Shown here: positions 25,672 to 34,462 of the stretch, piece by piece
Numbering within the stretch: the first letter of the stretch is position 1
How the letters are laid out: each line of letters opens with the position of its first letter
Assembly: GCA_046582185.1 (NCBI GenBank)
Contig: JAYGEX010000002.1
Span: forward strand, 62,001 to 126,000
From: GCA-002726655 sp046582185
GTDB lineage: Bacteria > Pseudomonadota > Gammaproteobacteria > Pseudomonadales > Azotimanducaceae
Reading direction: 5' to 3'
DNA: 64,000 nucleotides
Position numbers and translations under genes: made by a program
Notes under the pieces: generated by a model
Told to the model about the DNA's origin: nothing
Database searches by the model: none
Seen by the model: only the letters and a program-made list of their open reading frames with translations

Positions 25672-26601
25672 ATGGGATTACTGGTTGACGGAAAGTGGAG
25701 CGTAAACGATCCACTCCGGGTCAATGAAAAGGGCGAGTATATCAGGCCAAAATCCCCTTATCTCGCATTTATTGGTGAGCAGGGCGGTCTCTTCACGGCT
25801 GAGTCTGGTCGTTATCATCTGTTTGTTAACGCCGGTTGTCCTTGGGCTTATCGGACGATTCTGTACCGATCGATCAAGAAGTTGAAAAATGTCGTTGATA
25901 TCACGTACACGCAAGCAGCAGTTGGTTCTGAAGGCTGGACTTTTGGTGCAGATAGAGAACCTTTGCTGAATGCCCAACACATTCACGATGTGTATGCGGC
26001 TGCGGACCGGACGTTCACTGGGAGGTGTACCGTACCTGTGCTGTGGGACAAGCGTCAAAAGACGATCGTCAACAATGAGTCTTCGGACATTATTCGGATG
26101 TTTGATTCAGTGTTCGATGCCCATGCAGGGGTTAGTACCACGAGTTATTATCCTCAGTCATTGGCAAAACAGATCGATGAGTTGAATGAGGAAATTTATC
26201 AACATGTAAACAATGGTGTTTATCGTTGCGGCTTTGCCCAATCACAAACCGCCTACGAAGCAGCATTCGACAATCTGTTCGCGACCCTGGACAAACTGGA
26301 TTCAAGTCTATCCCGTCAGCGCTTTCTATGCGGCGATACGATCACCGAAGCCGACTGGCGACTGTTTGCCACCCTGGTTCGATTTGATACCGCCTACTAT
26401 GGTCAGTTTAGATGCAACCGGCAGCGCTTGGTTGACTTTGAAAACCTGTGGCCCTATATCCGTGATCTTTATCAGCAACCAGATGTTGCTGAGACTGTGG
26501 ATCTGGATGCGATCAAGGGTATTTACTACGGTGGTCGGCCGCCACAAATCATCCCCAAGGGCCCAGACATTGATTTTTTAGCGCCCCATAGCCGAGGCTA
26601 G
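25672..26601 (+). CDS. Glutathionyl-hydroquinone reductase / Xi-class GST
   Basis: 309 residues. The thioredoxin-like N-terminal domain has the Xi-class active site NAGCPWAYRTILYRS, where Cys forms the glutathione mixed disulfide; VPVLWDKRQKTIVNNESSDI is the glutathione-binding loop. The C-terminal helical domain includes RFLCGDTITEADWRLFATLVRFD. These enzymes reduce glutathionyl-hydroquinones. Ribosome site GGAG lies before ATG 25672. A perfect 16 bp palindrome CCGAGGCTAGCCTCGG (26592-26607) spans its stop codon and may help end transcription. Confidence 0.92.
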   Translation: MGLLVDGKWSVNDPLRVNEKGEYIRPKSPYLAFIGEQGGLFTAESGRYHLFVNAGCPWAYRTILYRSIKKLKNVVDITYTQAAVGSEGWTFGADREPLLNAQHIHDVYAAADRTFTGRCTVPVLWDKRQKTIVNNESSDIIRMFDSVFDAHAGVSTTSYYPQSLAKQIDELNEEIYQHVNNGVYRCGFAQSQTAYEAAFDNLFATLDKLDSSLSRQRFLCGDTITEADWRLFATLVRFDTAYYGQFRCNRQRLVDFENLWPYIRDLYQQPDVAETVDLDAIKGIYYGGRPPQIIPKGPDIDFLAPHSRG

Positions 26602-26607
26602 CCTCGG
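26592..26607. terminator. Palindromic hairpin across the GST stop codon
   Basis: CCGAGG-CTAG-CCTCGG, a perfect six-pair stem whose loop contains the TAG stop. No T-tract follows, so it is at best a weak or factor-dependent terminator. Confidence 0.35.
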
Positions 26608-26721
26608 GATAGTAGAGCCAGCCAGGCGAGGGGTCATCTGTAATCGGGCCGAAGCAAAATATATCGTGTGAGTCCGTATCTGTTCGTGGATAATAACTTG
26701 ACCCAATCGCTGATAAAAAAT

Positions 26722-27045
26722 ATGAATCAGAAAACCGTTAGAACGTTGGTGTCCGTCGTTGCCGAACTTGATCTTACCCAATCTCTGCCGTTTTCCCTGC
26801 AGCATGGGGATGAAAACCTGGTTATGGGCTTGTACAAGCCCAATCAACCTGATGAGCAGGACTCCCACGAACAGGACGAATACTACTTTGTTGCAAGTGG
26901 TAAAGGTTCAATCACAGTAGATGACATTACGTCTGAAGTGGCGGTCGGCGATGCCATTTTTGTGCCCGCCAATGCGAACCATAAGTTTGTCGACACCTCC
27001 AGGGATTTTACCTGCTGGGTGATTTTTTTCGGGCCAAAGAAGTAA
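26722..27045 (+). CDS. Small cupin-domain protein
   Basis: Single cupin of 107 residues. Cupin motif 1 is DSHEQDEYYFVASGKGSI and motif 2 is GDAIFVPANANHKF, with His and Glu positioned to bind a metal. Such stand-alone cupins have many functions and none is assignable here. The start could also be GTG 26668; I favour ATG 26722 because MNQKTVRTLV gives the usual distance to the cupin core, although neither has a strong ribosome site. It follows the GST gene by 120 bp. Confidence 0.75.
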   Translation: MNQKTVRTLVSVVAELDLTQSLPFSLQHGDENLVMGLYKPNQPDEQDSHEQDEYYFVASGKGSITVDDITSEVAVGDAIFVPANANHKFVDTSRDFTCWVIFFGPKK

Positions 27046-27519
27046 ATCGGACGATATTCTGTCTATTATGCAGAAGTGGTTTATCCCATGGATTGTCAAT
27101 CGTTGTGGGCAGCCAACTTTTTGCTATAACCACGCTACGAATTATATGGCATTGACCTGCTTAGAAATCTGGATGTCCTCTTCTCTACTTTTGTGAATGG
27201 TGGGTGAATATTGCAGGTCCGAAATAGCGATTCCGATACACCGGTACAGGAAATCTTCGAAATAAAGACAATCCGCTCTTCCAGCTCGAACATACATTGT
27301 AGCGATTTTTATATATCCATATGAACTGGTCGAACGCAAATATTAGTACTTAAGCCCGATTTCCGTTAAGCTGCACGCCCGCCAGTCCCCCATAAGTGGC
27401 ATTGCTCAATTCGAGCGCTGATTACCGTAGTACTTAGTAAATAATCCCGTATCCAAACAGATGCGTTTAAAACTCGGTACCGCGAAACTTTTACAGTAAT
27501 ACCTAAAAAAGAACAATTT
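27046..27519. other. 474 bp intergenic region upstream of rhlE
   Basis: No convincing gene. A 7 bp inverted repeat GACCTGC (27154) / GCAGGTC (27213) spaced 52 bp, and AT-rich patches near 27300 and 27440, are the only structure. A long leader for the helicase gene, as in cold-inducible genes, is possible but unproven. Confidence 0.4.
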
Positions 27520-28881
27520 ATGACTTTTGAATCTCTGGGGCTCTCAGCTCCTATCCTTGAAGCGATTGCTGACCAAGGATACAAATCTCCGACGCCCATA
27601 CAGGCGCAAGCAATACCTGCAGTACTGGAAGGCAAGGATGTTATGGCTGCGGCCCAGACCGGTACAGGTAAGACGGCCGGCTTTACTTTGCCTATTATTG
27701 AGCGACTCTCACGAGGAGAGCGCGCCCACGCGAATCAGGCGAGAGTACTGATCTTAACGCCAACACGGGAGTTGGCGGCGCAAGTTGGGGAAAGTGTCGC
27801 GACTTACAGCAAGAACTTAAGGCTGCGAACGACTGTTGTCTTTGGCGGCGTAAAGATAAATCCGCAAATGGTGAAGCTACGCCAGGGCGTTGATGTATTG
27901 GTCGCAACCCCAGGTCGATTGCTGGATCTCTATAACCAGAATGCAGTCAAATTCAAACAGCTTGAGGTACTGGTGCTGGATGAAGCAGATCGCATGCTGG
28001 ATATGGGATTTATTCACGACATAAAAAAAATCATGGCCTTACTGCCAGCCAAACGTCAGAACCTGATGTTCTCTGCGACGTTCTCTGACGACATCCGGCA
28101 TTTGGCCAGAGGCATTGTTAAGAATCCGGTAGAAATTTCCGTCAGCCCTCGCAATACAACTGTTGAAGCTGTGGAGCAGTGGATTTGCCCGGTGGACAAA
28201 AAACAGAAGTCCGCATTACTCACCCAGCTAATTCTGGACAATGATTGGCAACAGGTACTGGTATTCAGTCGCACCAAACATGGTGCAAACCGCCTTGCAC
28301 GCCAGCTGGATAACAAGGGCATAAATGCCGTAGCCATTCATGGCAACAAGAGTCAAGGAGCGCGTACTAAAGCGTTGGCTGGCTTCAAGAATGGGCAGAT
28401 CAGAATTCTGGTTGCCACAGATATTGCTGCCAGGGGTCTGGATATTGATTCGCTGCCTCATGTGGTTAATTTTGACTTGCCAAATGTGCCGGAAGATTAC
28501 GTGCACAGAATTGGTCGAACTGGTCGCGCAGGTGCCAGCGGTGAAGCTGTGTCTTTAGTGAGTGCGGACGAGCACAAGCAACTACTGGATATTGAACGTG
28601 TCATCCGCCAGCAAATTCCCCGTAAATATATCGACGGCTTTGAGCCAGTACATGAATTACCAGCCTCAAGGCCGATCGGCGCAGACAGTGCTTCTAAGCC
28701 GCGCCGGCCAAAGAAGCCAAAGTTCGGTCATAGCGACGGGCAACGTTCCGGTGAAAATGCGCGCGGACATAAACCCAGCAGCAAGAACAAAAGGCATACT
28801 GATGGAAATTCTCGAAGTGGCGGCAACCCATACAAGAGCGGATTAACCAGAAGCAGTCGCCAGCAATCATCAAGTCAATAA
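27520..28881 (+). CDS. rhlE: DEAD-box ATP-dependent RNA helicase RhlE
   Basis: 453 residues. The N-terminus MTFESLGLSAPILEAIADQG and the Q motif YKSPTPIQAQAIP are RhlE-typical. Motif I AAQTGTGKTAG, II LDEADRMLDMGF, III SAT, V ATDIAARGLDI and VI HRIGRTGRAG are intact. The C-terminal 85 residues are Lys/Arg/Ser/Gly-rich, an RNA-binding tail. RhlE helicases act in ribosome maturation and RNA decay. A NYN-domain gene in the same reading frame begins 15 bp after the stop. Confidence 0.94.
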   Translation: MTFESLGLSAPILEAIADQGYKSPTPIQAQAIPAVLEGKDVMAAAQTGTGKTAGFTLPIIERLSRGERAHANQARVLILTPTRELAAQVGESVATYSKNLRLRTTVVFGGVKINPQMVKLRQGVDVLVATPGRLLDLYNQNAVKFKQLEVLVLDEADRMLDMGFIHDIKKIMALLPAKRQNLMFSATFSDDIRHLARGIVKNPVEISVSPRNTTVEAVEQWICPVDKKQKSALLTQLILDNDWQQVLVFSRTKHGANRLARQLDNKGINAVAIHGNKSQGARTKALAGFKNGQIRILVATDIAARGLDIDSLPHVVNFDLPNVPEDYVHRIGRTGRAGASGEAVSLVSADEHKQLLDIERVIRQQIPRKYIDGFEPVHELPASRPIGADSASKPRRPKKPKFGHSDGQRSGENARGHKPSSKNKRHTDGNSRSGGNPYKSGLTRSSRQQSSSQ

Positions 28882-28896
28882 AAGGGGCCAGGTACA

Positions 28897-29391
28897 ATTA
28901 ATTCCAGTGGTGTTAGCGACAAGAAGATTGCGATCTTCGTTGATGTCCAGAACATTTATTACACAACTCGCCAGGCCTATTCGCGGCAGTTTAACTACAG
29001 AGAATTATGGCGGCGAATCAGTGGTGAGGGAAACATAGTCGCGGCAACTGCCTATGCGATTCATCGCGGCGATGACAAGCAGCTTGCATTCCAGAACGCG
29101 CTTAAACACATTGGCTTTACTGTAAAGCTAAAGCCCTATATCCAGCGCAGAGATGGTTCCGCCAAGGGTGATTGGGATGTCGGTATTGCTATTGATGTGC
29201 TTGATGCGGCGAGTGACATAGATCACATCATCTTGCTCTCTGGAGACGGCGACTTTGATTTGTTGTTAGAGAAGGTCAAGCGGGACTACGATGTCGTTGC
29301 TGAGGTCTATGGCGTTCGCAGCCTGACGGCAAATTCCCTTATTGATTCGGCATCAATCTATCATCCAATCGAGGAGGATTTGCTGTTGTAG
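28897..29391 (+). CDS. NYN/LabA-like (DUF88) PIN-fold protein, non-canonical start
   Basis: 164 residues of the NYN domain family (PIN-like, putative metal-dependent RNase). KKIAIFVDVQNIYYTTRQAY holds the first acidic residue and the N-Y pair, KGDWDVGIAIDVLDAA the second acidic cluster, and ILLSGDGDFDLLLEKV the SGDGDF signature; KVKRDYDVVAEVYGV completes the fold. Between the rhlE stop (28879-28881) and KKIAIF there is no ATG, GTG or TTG in frame. ATT at 28897 with GGGG nine bases before it is the best start; the first GTG, at 29197, would delete most of the domain. Alternatives are readthrough of the rhlE TAA (same frame) or a sequence error. Confidence 0.75.
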   Translation: MNSSGVSDKKIAIFVDVQNIYYTTRQAYSRQFNYRELWRRISGEGNIVAATAYAIHRGDDKQLAFQNALKHIGFTVKLKPYIQRRDGSAKGDWDVGIAIDVLDAASDIDHIILLSGDGDFDLLLEKVKRDYDVVAEVYGVRSLTANSLIDSASIYHPIEEDLLL

Positions 29392-29409
29392 CTACTAATC
29401 GTGAATAGT

Positions 29410-30807
29410 CTATGCTCGAATTTTACGGATACGAAAGGAGCGACCTTTGATTTTTCCCTCGCTCAGGACCTTCAAAGCCTTATTAATAACATCAAGATTA
29501 ACCGCGACAAATGCCCAGTTGTCGTAGATGGCAATCTTACCCACTTGCTTGCCATCGATGCCGTACTCAGTTGTTAGCGCGCCAAGTATGTCGCCAGCCC
29601 GGACTTTCTGTTTTTTACCGCCGCCAATCTGCAAAGTCGACATTGGCGGGTCGTAGGGTGTTTGATCAAGCGAGCTTAATGTAGGCAGGGATTTTGTATC
29701 GATGTCCTGTTCCAGAAAATCTTCCAACGATTTGAATTTGTAATGGTCATCTGGCGTGAACAGCGTGATTGCCATGCCTGTGTTTCCAGCTCTGCCGGTA
29801 CGCCCAATACGGTGAACATGGACCTCCAGATCACGGGCAATCTCAAAATTAATAACCGCGTCAACTGAATCAATATCCAGGCCGCGAGCTGCTACATCTG
29901 TGGCGACAAGTACTGAGATACTTCTATTTGTAAATTGCACCAGGGTCTGGTCTCTATCCTTCTGGTCAAGGTCTCCATGAAGTGCCTGGACACTAAAACC
30001 CAACTGCCTTAGCTGATTGGCAACTTCCTGCGTTTCCCGTCTGGTATTGCAAAAAACCAGGGTTGATTCAAATCGATACTTAAGTAGAAGTAGCCGCAAT
30101 GCAGTAATACGCGTCGTGCCCTTGTCGATAGCGAAGAAGACCTGCTGTATTGTCTGTTCGTCATGGGTTGCTTCAACCTGAACGATGACCGGGTTAGTCA
30201 TGATTCGCCTGGCGATGGACTGTATCCCTGGTGGGTAGGTAGCGCTGAATAACAGCGATTGGCGGCTTGATGGTGTTTGATCGATGATAGCATCCAGTGA
30301 TTCCTGAAAGCCCATATCCAGCATGCGGTCGGCTTCATCCAGGACAAGAACTGTGAGATGTTGTAGATCCAATTTGCCTTTACGCAGATGTTCTTCGATC
30401 CGCCCTGGCGTGCCGACAATGATATGAGCGCCATGTTCCAGGGAGCCAGCCTGAGGCCCGAAAGGTGTTCCGCCGCAGAGGGTTAATACTTTTACGTTAT
30501 GGACAGCACGGGCGAGCGAACGAATCTCCTTGGATACCTGATCTGCCAATTCCCTGGTCGGGCATAAGACCAGTGACTGAATCCTGTATTGGCTGACATC
30601 CAGGCGTTCCAGCAGTCCAAGCCCGAACGCGGCGGTCTTGCCGGAACCTGTTTTGGCTTGCCCTATGACATCTTTACCTTCCAGAATGGATGGCAGGCTG
30701 GCGGATTGAATTGGCGTCATTTGATGATAGCCGAGCGTCGATAAATTCTGGATCAGCGCATCATTTAATTTGAGTGTTGTAAAAGCTGTTTCGCTCAAAC
30801 TGCCCAT
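29410..30807 (-). CDS. dbpA: DEAD-box RNA helicase DbpA
   Basis: 465 residues. Helicase core with TPIQSASLPSIL (Q), AKTGSGKTAAFGLGLL (I), LDEADRMLDMGFQ (II), SATYPPG (III), ATDVAARGLDI (V) and HRIGRTGRAG (VI). The C-terminal 75 residues (KKQKVRAGDILGALTTEYGI, then IGKIAIYDNWAFVAV) are the DbpA RNA-binding domain that recognises hairpin 92 of 23S rRNA, so the role is large-subunit assembly. Convergent with the NYN gene, 18 bp between stops. Confidence 0.95.
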   Translation of the reverse strand: MGSLSETAFTTLKLNDALIQNLSTLGYHQMTPIQSASLPSILEGKDVIGQAKTGSGKTAAFGLGLLERLDVSQYRIQSLVLCPTRELADQVSKEIRSLARAVHNVKVLTLCGGTPFGPQAGSLEHGAHIIVGTPGRIEEHLRKGKLDLQHLTVLVLDEADRMLDMGFQESLDAIIDQTPSSRQSLLFSATYPPGIQSIARRIMTNPVIVQVEATHDEQTIQQVFFAIDKGTTRITALRLLLLKYRFESTLVFCNTRRETQEVANQLRQLGFSVQALHGDLDQKDRDQTLVQFTNRSISVLVATDVAARGLDIDSVDAVINFEIARDLEVHVHRIGRTGRAGNTGMAITLFTPDDHYKFKSLEDFLEQDIDTKSLPTLSSLDQTPYDPPMSTLQIGGGKKQKVRAGDILGALTTEYGIDGKQVGKIAIYDNWAFVAVNLDVINKALKVLSEGKIKGRSFRIRKIRA

Positions 30808-31023
30808 CCTTCTAATTTGTCATTCATTTTAATTTGGTATTATCTGGCTTGGCGCTATCAGGTAGATGTGCCTCTGGCGACTGCAGCATTTCGAATGCGT
30901 CTAACAGTCTCAAAAAAGCCTGTAAGTTGAAGAGCGCCGCAATATGACACCATCGGCAACGATTATCCACAAAATGCAGCTCAAAGGTCCAAAAGATCAG
31001 GAAATTGAGGGCGAAAACCAACC

Positions 31024-31980
31024 TTGAATTTACCTGCCCATAAAGCAAAGGCAATTGTTCAGGAGTTTGGTGACAGCGGTAAAGCCTGGGTCGCGAATTA
31101 CCGGAACCTTCTGGATCAGTGCATTGAGCAGTGGTCGCTGAAGCTGCTGGGCATGGCGAGCGCGGGCCTGGATATCAATGTCATATTTTTCTGTGAAGAC
31201 AAGCAAGGCAGACAGCTTGTATTAAAGATCGGCCATCCTCATCCGGAGCAAGGTACGGAAATCATTGCCTTGCGGCACTATGCCCTCCGACAACATGCTG
31301 GGCGACATGTCGTAAGGATTGTCGATTGGAATGATGACTCCGGTGCATTTCTAATGGATCGAATAAGAACAGGCGATCAGTTTCGTCGTTTTGCCACCGA
31401 TATCAGTCGCTCAAAATTGCCCATCCCATTGTTTGCCGAGCTGTCTATTCCAGCCGCTCATATTGAAGGGCTGCCGACCTATCAGGATTGGCTGGAAAAA
31501 GGCTTTGCTGCCTATAGGGGCAACTTGGTACCAGGCAATGTCAGGCCTGAATACCTTGGCTATATGGAAGTTGCGGAGTCTGTTTTTTCAGGTTTGTGTA
31601 AGCGACATCCCGAGCCTTACCTCCTGCATGGTGACCTACACCATGAAAATATACTTCAGGGCGAGGCAGGGCAGTGGATTGCAATCGACCCGAAAGGGGT
31701 CATTGGCCCTCGTATCCTGGAATGTGGGCGATTCGTTCACAATTTTATTGAAGACGAAATTGAAGGGGCCTCGACCATCGGTGATGCAAATGACGAGCAG
31801 ATTAGAGTGGTATTGCAAATACGACTCGAAAATTTGTCTAATACCATGAAGCTTGATCGATCGGATATTGCGGCGGCCGGATATGTTGACCTGGTATTGG
31901 GCACTTGTTGGTCGATTAATTCGAAGCAGAAGGTAGACCAAACCAACAAACTAATTAAGTTGCTGGGATCGCTCCTATAG
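31024..31980 (+). CDS. Aminoglycoside/hydroxyurea-type phosphotransferase (APH(6)-like)
   Basis: Small-molecule kinase of the protein-kinase-like fold, 318 residues. Brenner motif LLHGDLHHENIL supplies the catalytic Asp, followed by IAIDPKGVIGPRILECGRFV, which matches the DPKG motif of the APH(6)/streptomycin 6-kinase-like group; VLKIGHPHPEQGTEIIAL provides the ATP Lys and its partner Glu. Environmental members often have no proven resistance function. The start is TTG 31024 with a weak ribosome site (GAGGG 13 bases upstream). It lies alone between divergent dbpA and convergent ygfZ. Confidence 0.82.
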   Translation: MNLPAHKAKAIVQEFGDSGKAWVANYRNLLDQCIEQWSLKLLGMASAGLDINVIFFCEDKQGRQLVLKIGHPHPEQGTEIIALRHYALRQHAGRHVVRIVDWNDDSGAFLMDRIRTGDQFRRFATDISRSKLPIPLFAELSIPAAHIEGLPTYQDWLEKGFAAYRGNLVPGNVRPEYLGYMEVAESVFSGLCKRHPEPYLLHGDLHHENILQGEAGQWIAIDPKGVIGPRILECGRFVHNFIEDEIEGASTIGDANDEQIRVVLQIRLENLSNTMKLDRSDIAAAGYVDLVLGTCWSINSKQKVDQTNKLIKLLGSLL

Positions 31981-32014
31981 TTTCTGATTGTCGGATTCGT
32001 GCCAGCAGGATTGA

Positions 32015-32983
32015 TTAGATAGGTTTAAGTTCAGCGCTATTACCGGCTTCGGCGTGTACCTTTAATGCATCGTCGCTGCCATTTTTGAGTACAGCCAGGA
32101 TGGAATAGCCGTCGCTGAGATTTGCGACATTCACAACAGCACCTAAATCTTTGTCTGTGTCAGAGAGCAATGAACTGCCCATCTCGATTGACGTTTTCAT
32201 TAAACCCCGGTGTAACTTTCGCTTTAATTGCCCACGATATTCCAGGCGGGCAATAATCTCTTGTCCCAGATAACAGCCTTTTTCAAAGTCTATGCCGCCC
32301 AGTTCATGGAGGTTAAACATCTGCGGGATATACTCCTCGCTGCTGTCACTGTTAGTCCATGCCAGGCCATCGTTGATTTCAGCCCTCTGCCACTCGCTTT
32401 GATCAGATGTCAGGTCACCAGGCAGGTATACTGGTACGTCGGTATTTGCTTCTACCCAGGCCTCGTAGCGCGGACTTGTCTCTGACACCCTGATCAGCAG
32501 ATTGCTGTTAAGCGTGCTGACATCGTTTATAGCTTGCCCATTGCTGCCATCGACGTCTCCAATCAGGCCATAACAGACGTAATTTTCAGACATATCTGAC
32601 ATCTCTGCCTTGGAGAAAACGATATACTTGGTCAGGAATGACATGGTCTTTTCCACCAGTTGGCGGTCAAGCCTAAGAAGCAAGCCATCGTCGATTTTAC
32701 AGACTCTGAAATTTGTCACCATCCGGCCCTGGATATTACAAACTGCGCCGAGTACCGCACGGGAGTCGGTGACAGATTCAAGGTCGCAGGTGGTATATCC
32801 CTGGAGGAAGCTTATAGCATCCTTTCCACGGATGGCTAGAAAACCAAATTGGTCGAGTAGGGTTGTTTGCATGGCTGTCAAATGTTCTCGTCTGATGAGG
32901 CCTGTATCAGGGGTATGAACTATATTACATGCTCCCGCCAGATCAGGGATATAATTTTTAACAATATGCATAGAGGGTGACAT
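32015..32983 (-). CDS. ygfZ: tRNA-modifying/Fe-S cluster assembly protein YgfZ
   Basis: Folate-dependent GcvT-like protein needed for some Fe-S enzymes, including the MiaB step of tRNA modification. 322 residues from ATG 32983. The family signature KGCYLGQEIIARLEYRG is present near residue 240, and FLAIRGKDAISFLQGYTTCD, VCNIQGRMVTNFRVCK match the N-terminal half. The frame stays open upstream to 33040 but that would overlap sdhE; ATG 32971 is another option. sdhE starts 4 bp away on the opposite strand, as these genes are divergent neighbours in many Gammaproteobacteria. Confidence 0.9.
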   Translation of the reverse strand: MSPSMHIVKNYIPDLAGACNIVHTPDTGLIRREHLTAMQTTLLDQFGFLAIRGKDAISFLQGYTTCDLESVTDSRAVLGAVCNIQGRMVTNFRVCKIDDGLLLRLDRQLVEKTMSFLTKYIVFSKAEMSDMSENYVCYGLIGDVDGSNGQAINDVSTLNSNLLIRVSETSPRYEAWVEANTDVPVYLPGDLTSDQSEWQRAEINDGLAWTNSDSSEEYIPQMFNLHELGGIDFEKGCYLGQEIIARLEYRGQLKRKLHRGLMKTSIEMGSSLLSDTDKDLGAVVNVANLSDGYSILAVLKNGSDDALKVHAEAGNSAELKPI

Positions 32984-32987
32984 CAAG

Positions 32988-33239
32988 GTGTTTTCGGAGC
33001 TGGAATTAAACAGAATGCGGTGGCGGTCCCGTCGTGGCATGCTGGAGTTGGATCTGCTGTTGCTGCCATTTTTCGATGACGTATTCCGCGAACTTTGCGA
33101 AAGAGATCAGCAGTCGTTCGTGAACTTGCTCGAACAAGAGGATCCGGATCTGCTGGAATGGTTTAGTAACAGGGCTGTTCCAGATGATCCTGACCTGGCC
33201 AGGCTGGTGCAGACCATCCTGAATCGGGTTCGCCCCTAG
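32988..33239 (+). CDS. sdhE: FAD assembly factor SdhE (CptB)
   Basis: Small helical protein of 83 residues that helps attach FAD to succinate dehydrogenase and fumarate reductase. The conserved RGMLELD motif (family RGxxE, needed for flavinylation) sits at about residues 16-22, followed by LLPFFDDVFRELCERDQQSF. GTG start with AGAGGG upstream; this ribosome site lies inside the first codons of the opposite-strand ygfZ. ygfX follows by 12 bp, the conserved pair once described as CptAB toxin-antitoxin. Confidence 0.93.
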   Translation: MFSELELNRMRWRSRRGMLELDLLLLPFFDDVFRELCERDQQSFVNLLEQEDPDLLEWFSNRAVPDDPDLARLVQTILNRVRP

Positions 33240-33251
33240 TAAGGCCGCATT

Positions 33252-33677
33252 GTGAACAGGGACAAGTTGCAGCTGGAATTAGGACCCTCCGTGTATCACT
33301 GCTCGCTCCTGATCGTTTGTCATGGCATTGCCATCGTCAGTCTATTTCTTACTCAAATGAGTATCTATTTTCAGGCCGCCATTGCATTTACGGTACTTGT
33401 CTCTCTTGTCTTTTATCTTCATCGCTATGGATTACTGCGCGATCGGTTATCGGTTGTTTCTCTTGATTACCAGGACGAACGCTGGACCATCGGTCTAAGA
33501 TCAGGAGAAAAGGTCGTGGCAAAATTACAATCGCCTCTCTTTGTGCTTAGTTTTCTGGTCGTGCTGAGTTTTAAAGATGCAAAGAAGAGGAAATTTCCCG
33601 TCGTTGTATTTCCGGATTCGGTGAGCGAAACACAGATGCGGCATTGCCGGGTGTTTCTGCACTTTGGTCGATTATAG
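33252..33677 (+). CDS. ygfX: YgfX/CptA-like inner membrane protein
   Basis: 141 residues. Two membrane helices at about 20-36 and 40-56 (LIVCHGIAIVSLFL and AAIAFTVLVSLVFYL), then a cytoplasmic beta-rich part with W-x-I-G-L-x-S-G, VLSFLVVLSF and VVVFPDSVSETQMRHCRV, the layout of YgfX (CptA). In E. coli it was reported to affect MreB/FtsZ and is encoded beside sdhE. GTG start at 33252. Sequence conservation in this family is low, so position next to sdhE carries much of the assignment. Confidence 0.8.
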   Translation: MNRDKLQLELGPSVYHCSLLIVCHGIAIVSLFLTQMSIYFQAAIAFTVLVSLVFYLHRYGLLRDRLSVVSLDYQDERWTIGLRSGEKVVAKLQSPLFVLSFLVVLSFKDAKKRKFPVVVFPDSVSETQMRHCRVFLHFGRL

Positions 33678-33739
33678 TCGCGGCTCCACTGATTGGTCGG
33701 GAGCCTAAGCTCGCTCCTGTGGTGCAATTATTCTCTTAA

Positions 33740-34462
33740 TCAGAGTTTCCCTGGATTGGATCTCAACGTATAGTCATCTCCCTCCAGCCAACCTCGCTTG
33801 GTTAATGGATTGCTGGTCGCAGCGCTGGCATGTCCCCAATCCACAAATCGATATTGTAGTTCTTCGTCCCGGCCCACAGGTATGCCAAGCCGCCTGCATT
33901 GAACAATAGCCTCTGGCCTATAACCTGTGTCTTCAATATAAAACTCGTCCGGGCGAAAGGTATGCTGATTCCAGTCCGGTACTTTCAAATTGAGAGAGCG
34001 GCAAAGAAGCGTCTGCCCACGGCATAGATCGTTAGCTTTACGCTGTCCTTTTGCCCCAGGATTCAGCCCGCGCATGGTGCTGAGCATTGATGGGTGAGTA
34101 TTGTCATCAACGTAGGGATGGGCGGATTTGATCAGGACCGCATTGCCTTCACCTCTGGCAGAAATATTTAGGGAATCGTTGCCATGTGCGTAGTACATAT
34201 AAATCGTACCAGGCTTCATAAACATCGCCTTTCTCTTCTGCGAAAATCCGAGGGACGAATGGCTCGCTTTTTCCTGTCGGTAATAAGCTTCGGTCTCAAC
34301 GATATGAGCGCAGAGCCAAATGGCTTCCTCTCCGCCGTTGTTATCAATTTTGTATCGTCTTCTCAGTACCTTGCCCAGCAAAGACATTGCCAGTTTTTGA
34401 GCGTCTTTGTCAAAGAAATCTGCTGTTAGTTCACCTCGGACAAACGGTGCACCTCTACCCAT
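33740..34462 (-). CDS. mpg: 3-methyladenine DNA glycosylase, AAG/MPG family
   Basis: Removes alkylated purines from DNA. 240 residues. The conserved start of the fold (FFDKDAQKLAMSLLGKVLRR), the catalytic Glu in IVETEAYYRQEKASHSS, the MYYAHGNDSLNISARGEG strand pair and GPAKL-type segment RGLNPGAKGQRKANDLCRGQ identify the Mpg family rather than AlkA/Tag. The ATG region overlaps the 3' end of nadB by 8 bp, so it is cotranscribed with nadB. Confidence 0.92.
   Translation of the reverse strand: MGRGAPFVRGELTADFFDKDAQKLAMSLLGKVLRRRYKIDNNGGEEAIWLCAHIVETEAYYRQEKASHSSLGFSQKRKAMFMKPGTIYMYYAHGNDSLNISARGEGNAVLIKSAHPYVDDNTHPSMLSTMRGLNPGAKGQRKANDLCRGQTLLCRSLNLKVPDWNQHTFRPDEFYIEDTGYRPEAIVQCRRLGIPVGRDEELQYRFVDWGHASAATSNPLTKRGWLEGDDYTLRSNPGKL

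Noticed and set aside
27142..27339. 65-codon minus-strand frame upstream of rhlE
   Set aside because: No ribosome site, no recognisable features, and short enough to be chance in a 474 bp gap.
29197..29391. NYN protein starting at the first usual start codon, GTG 29197
   Set aside because: This would remove the N-terminal catalytic Asp and most of the domain, which is clearly encoded in frame upstream.
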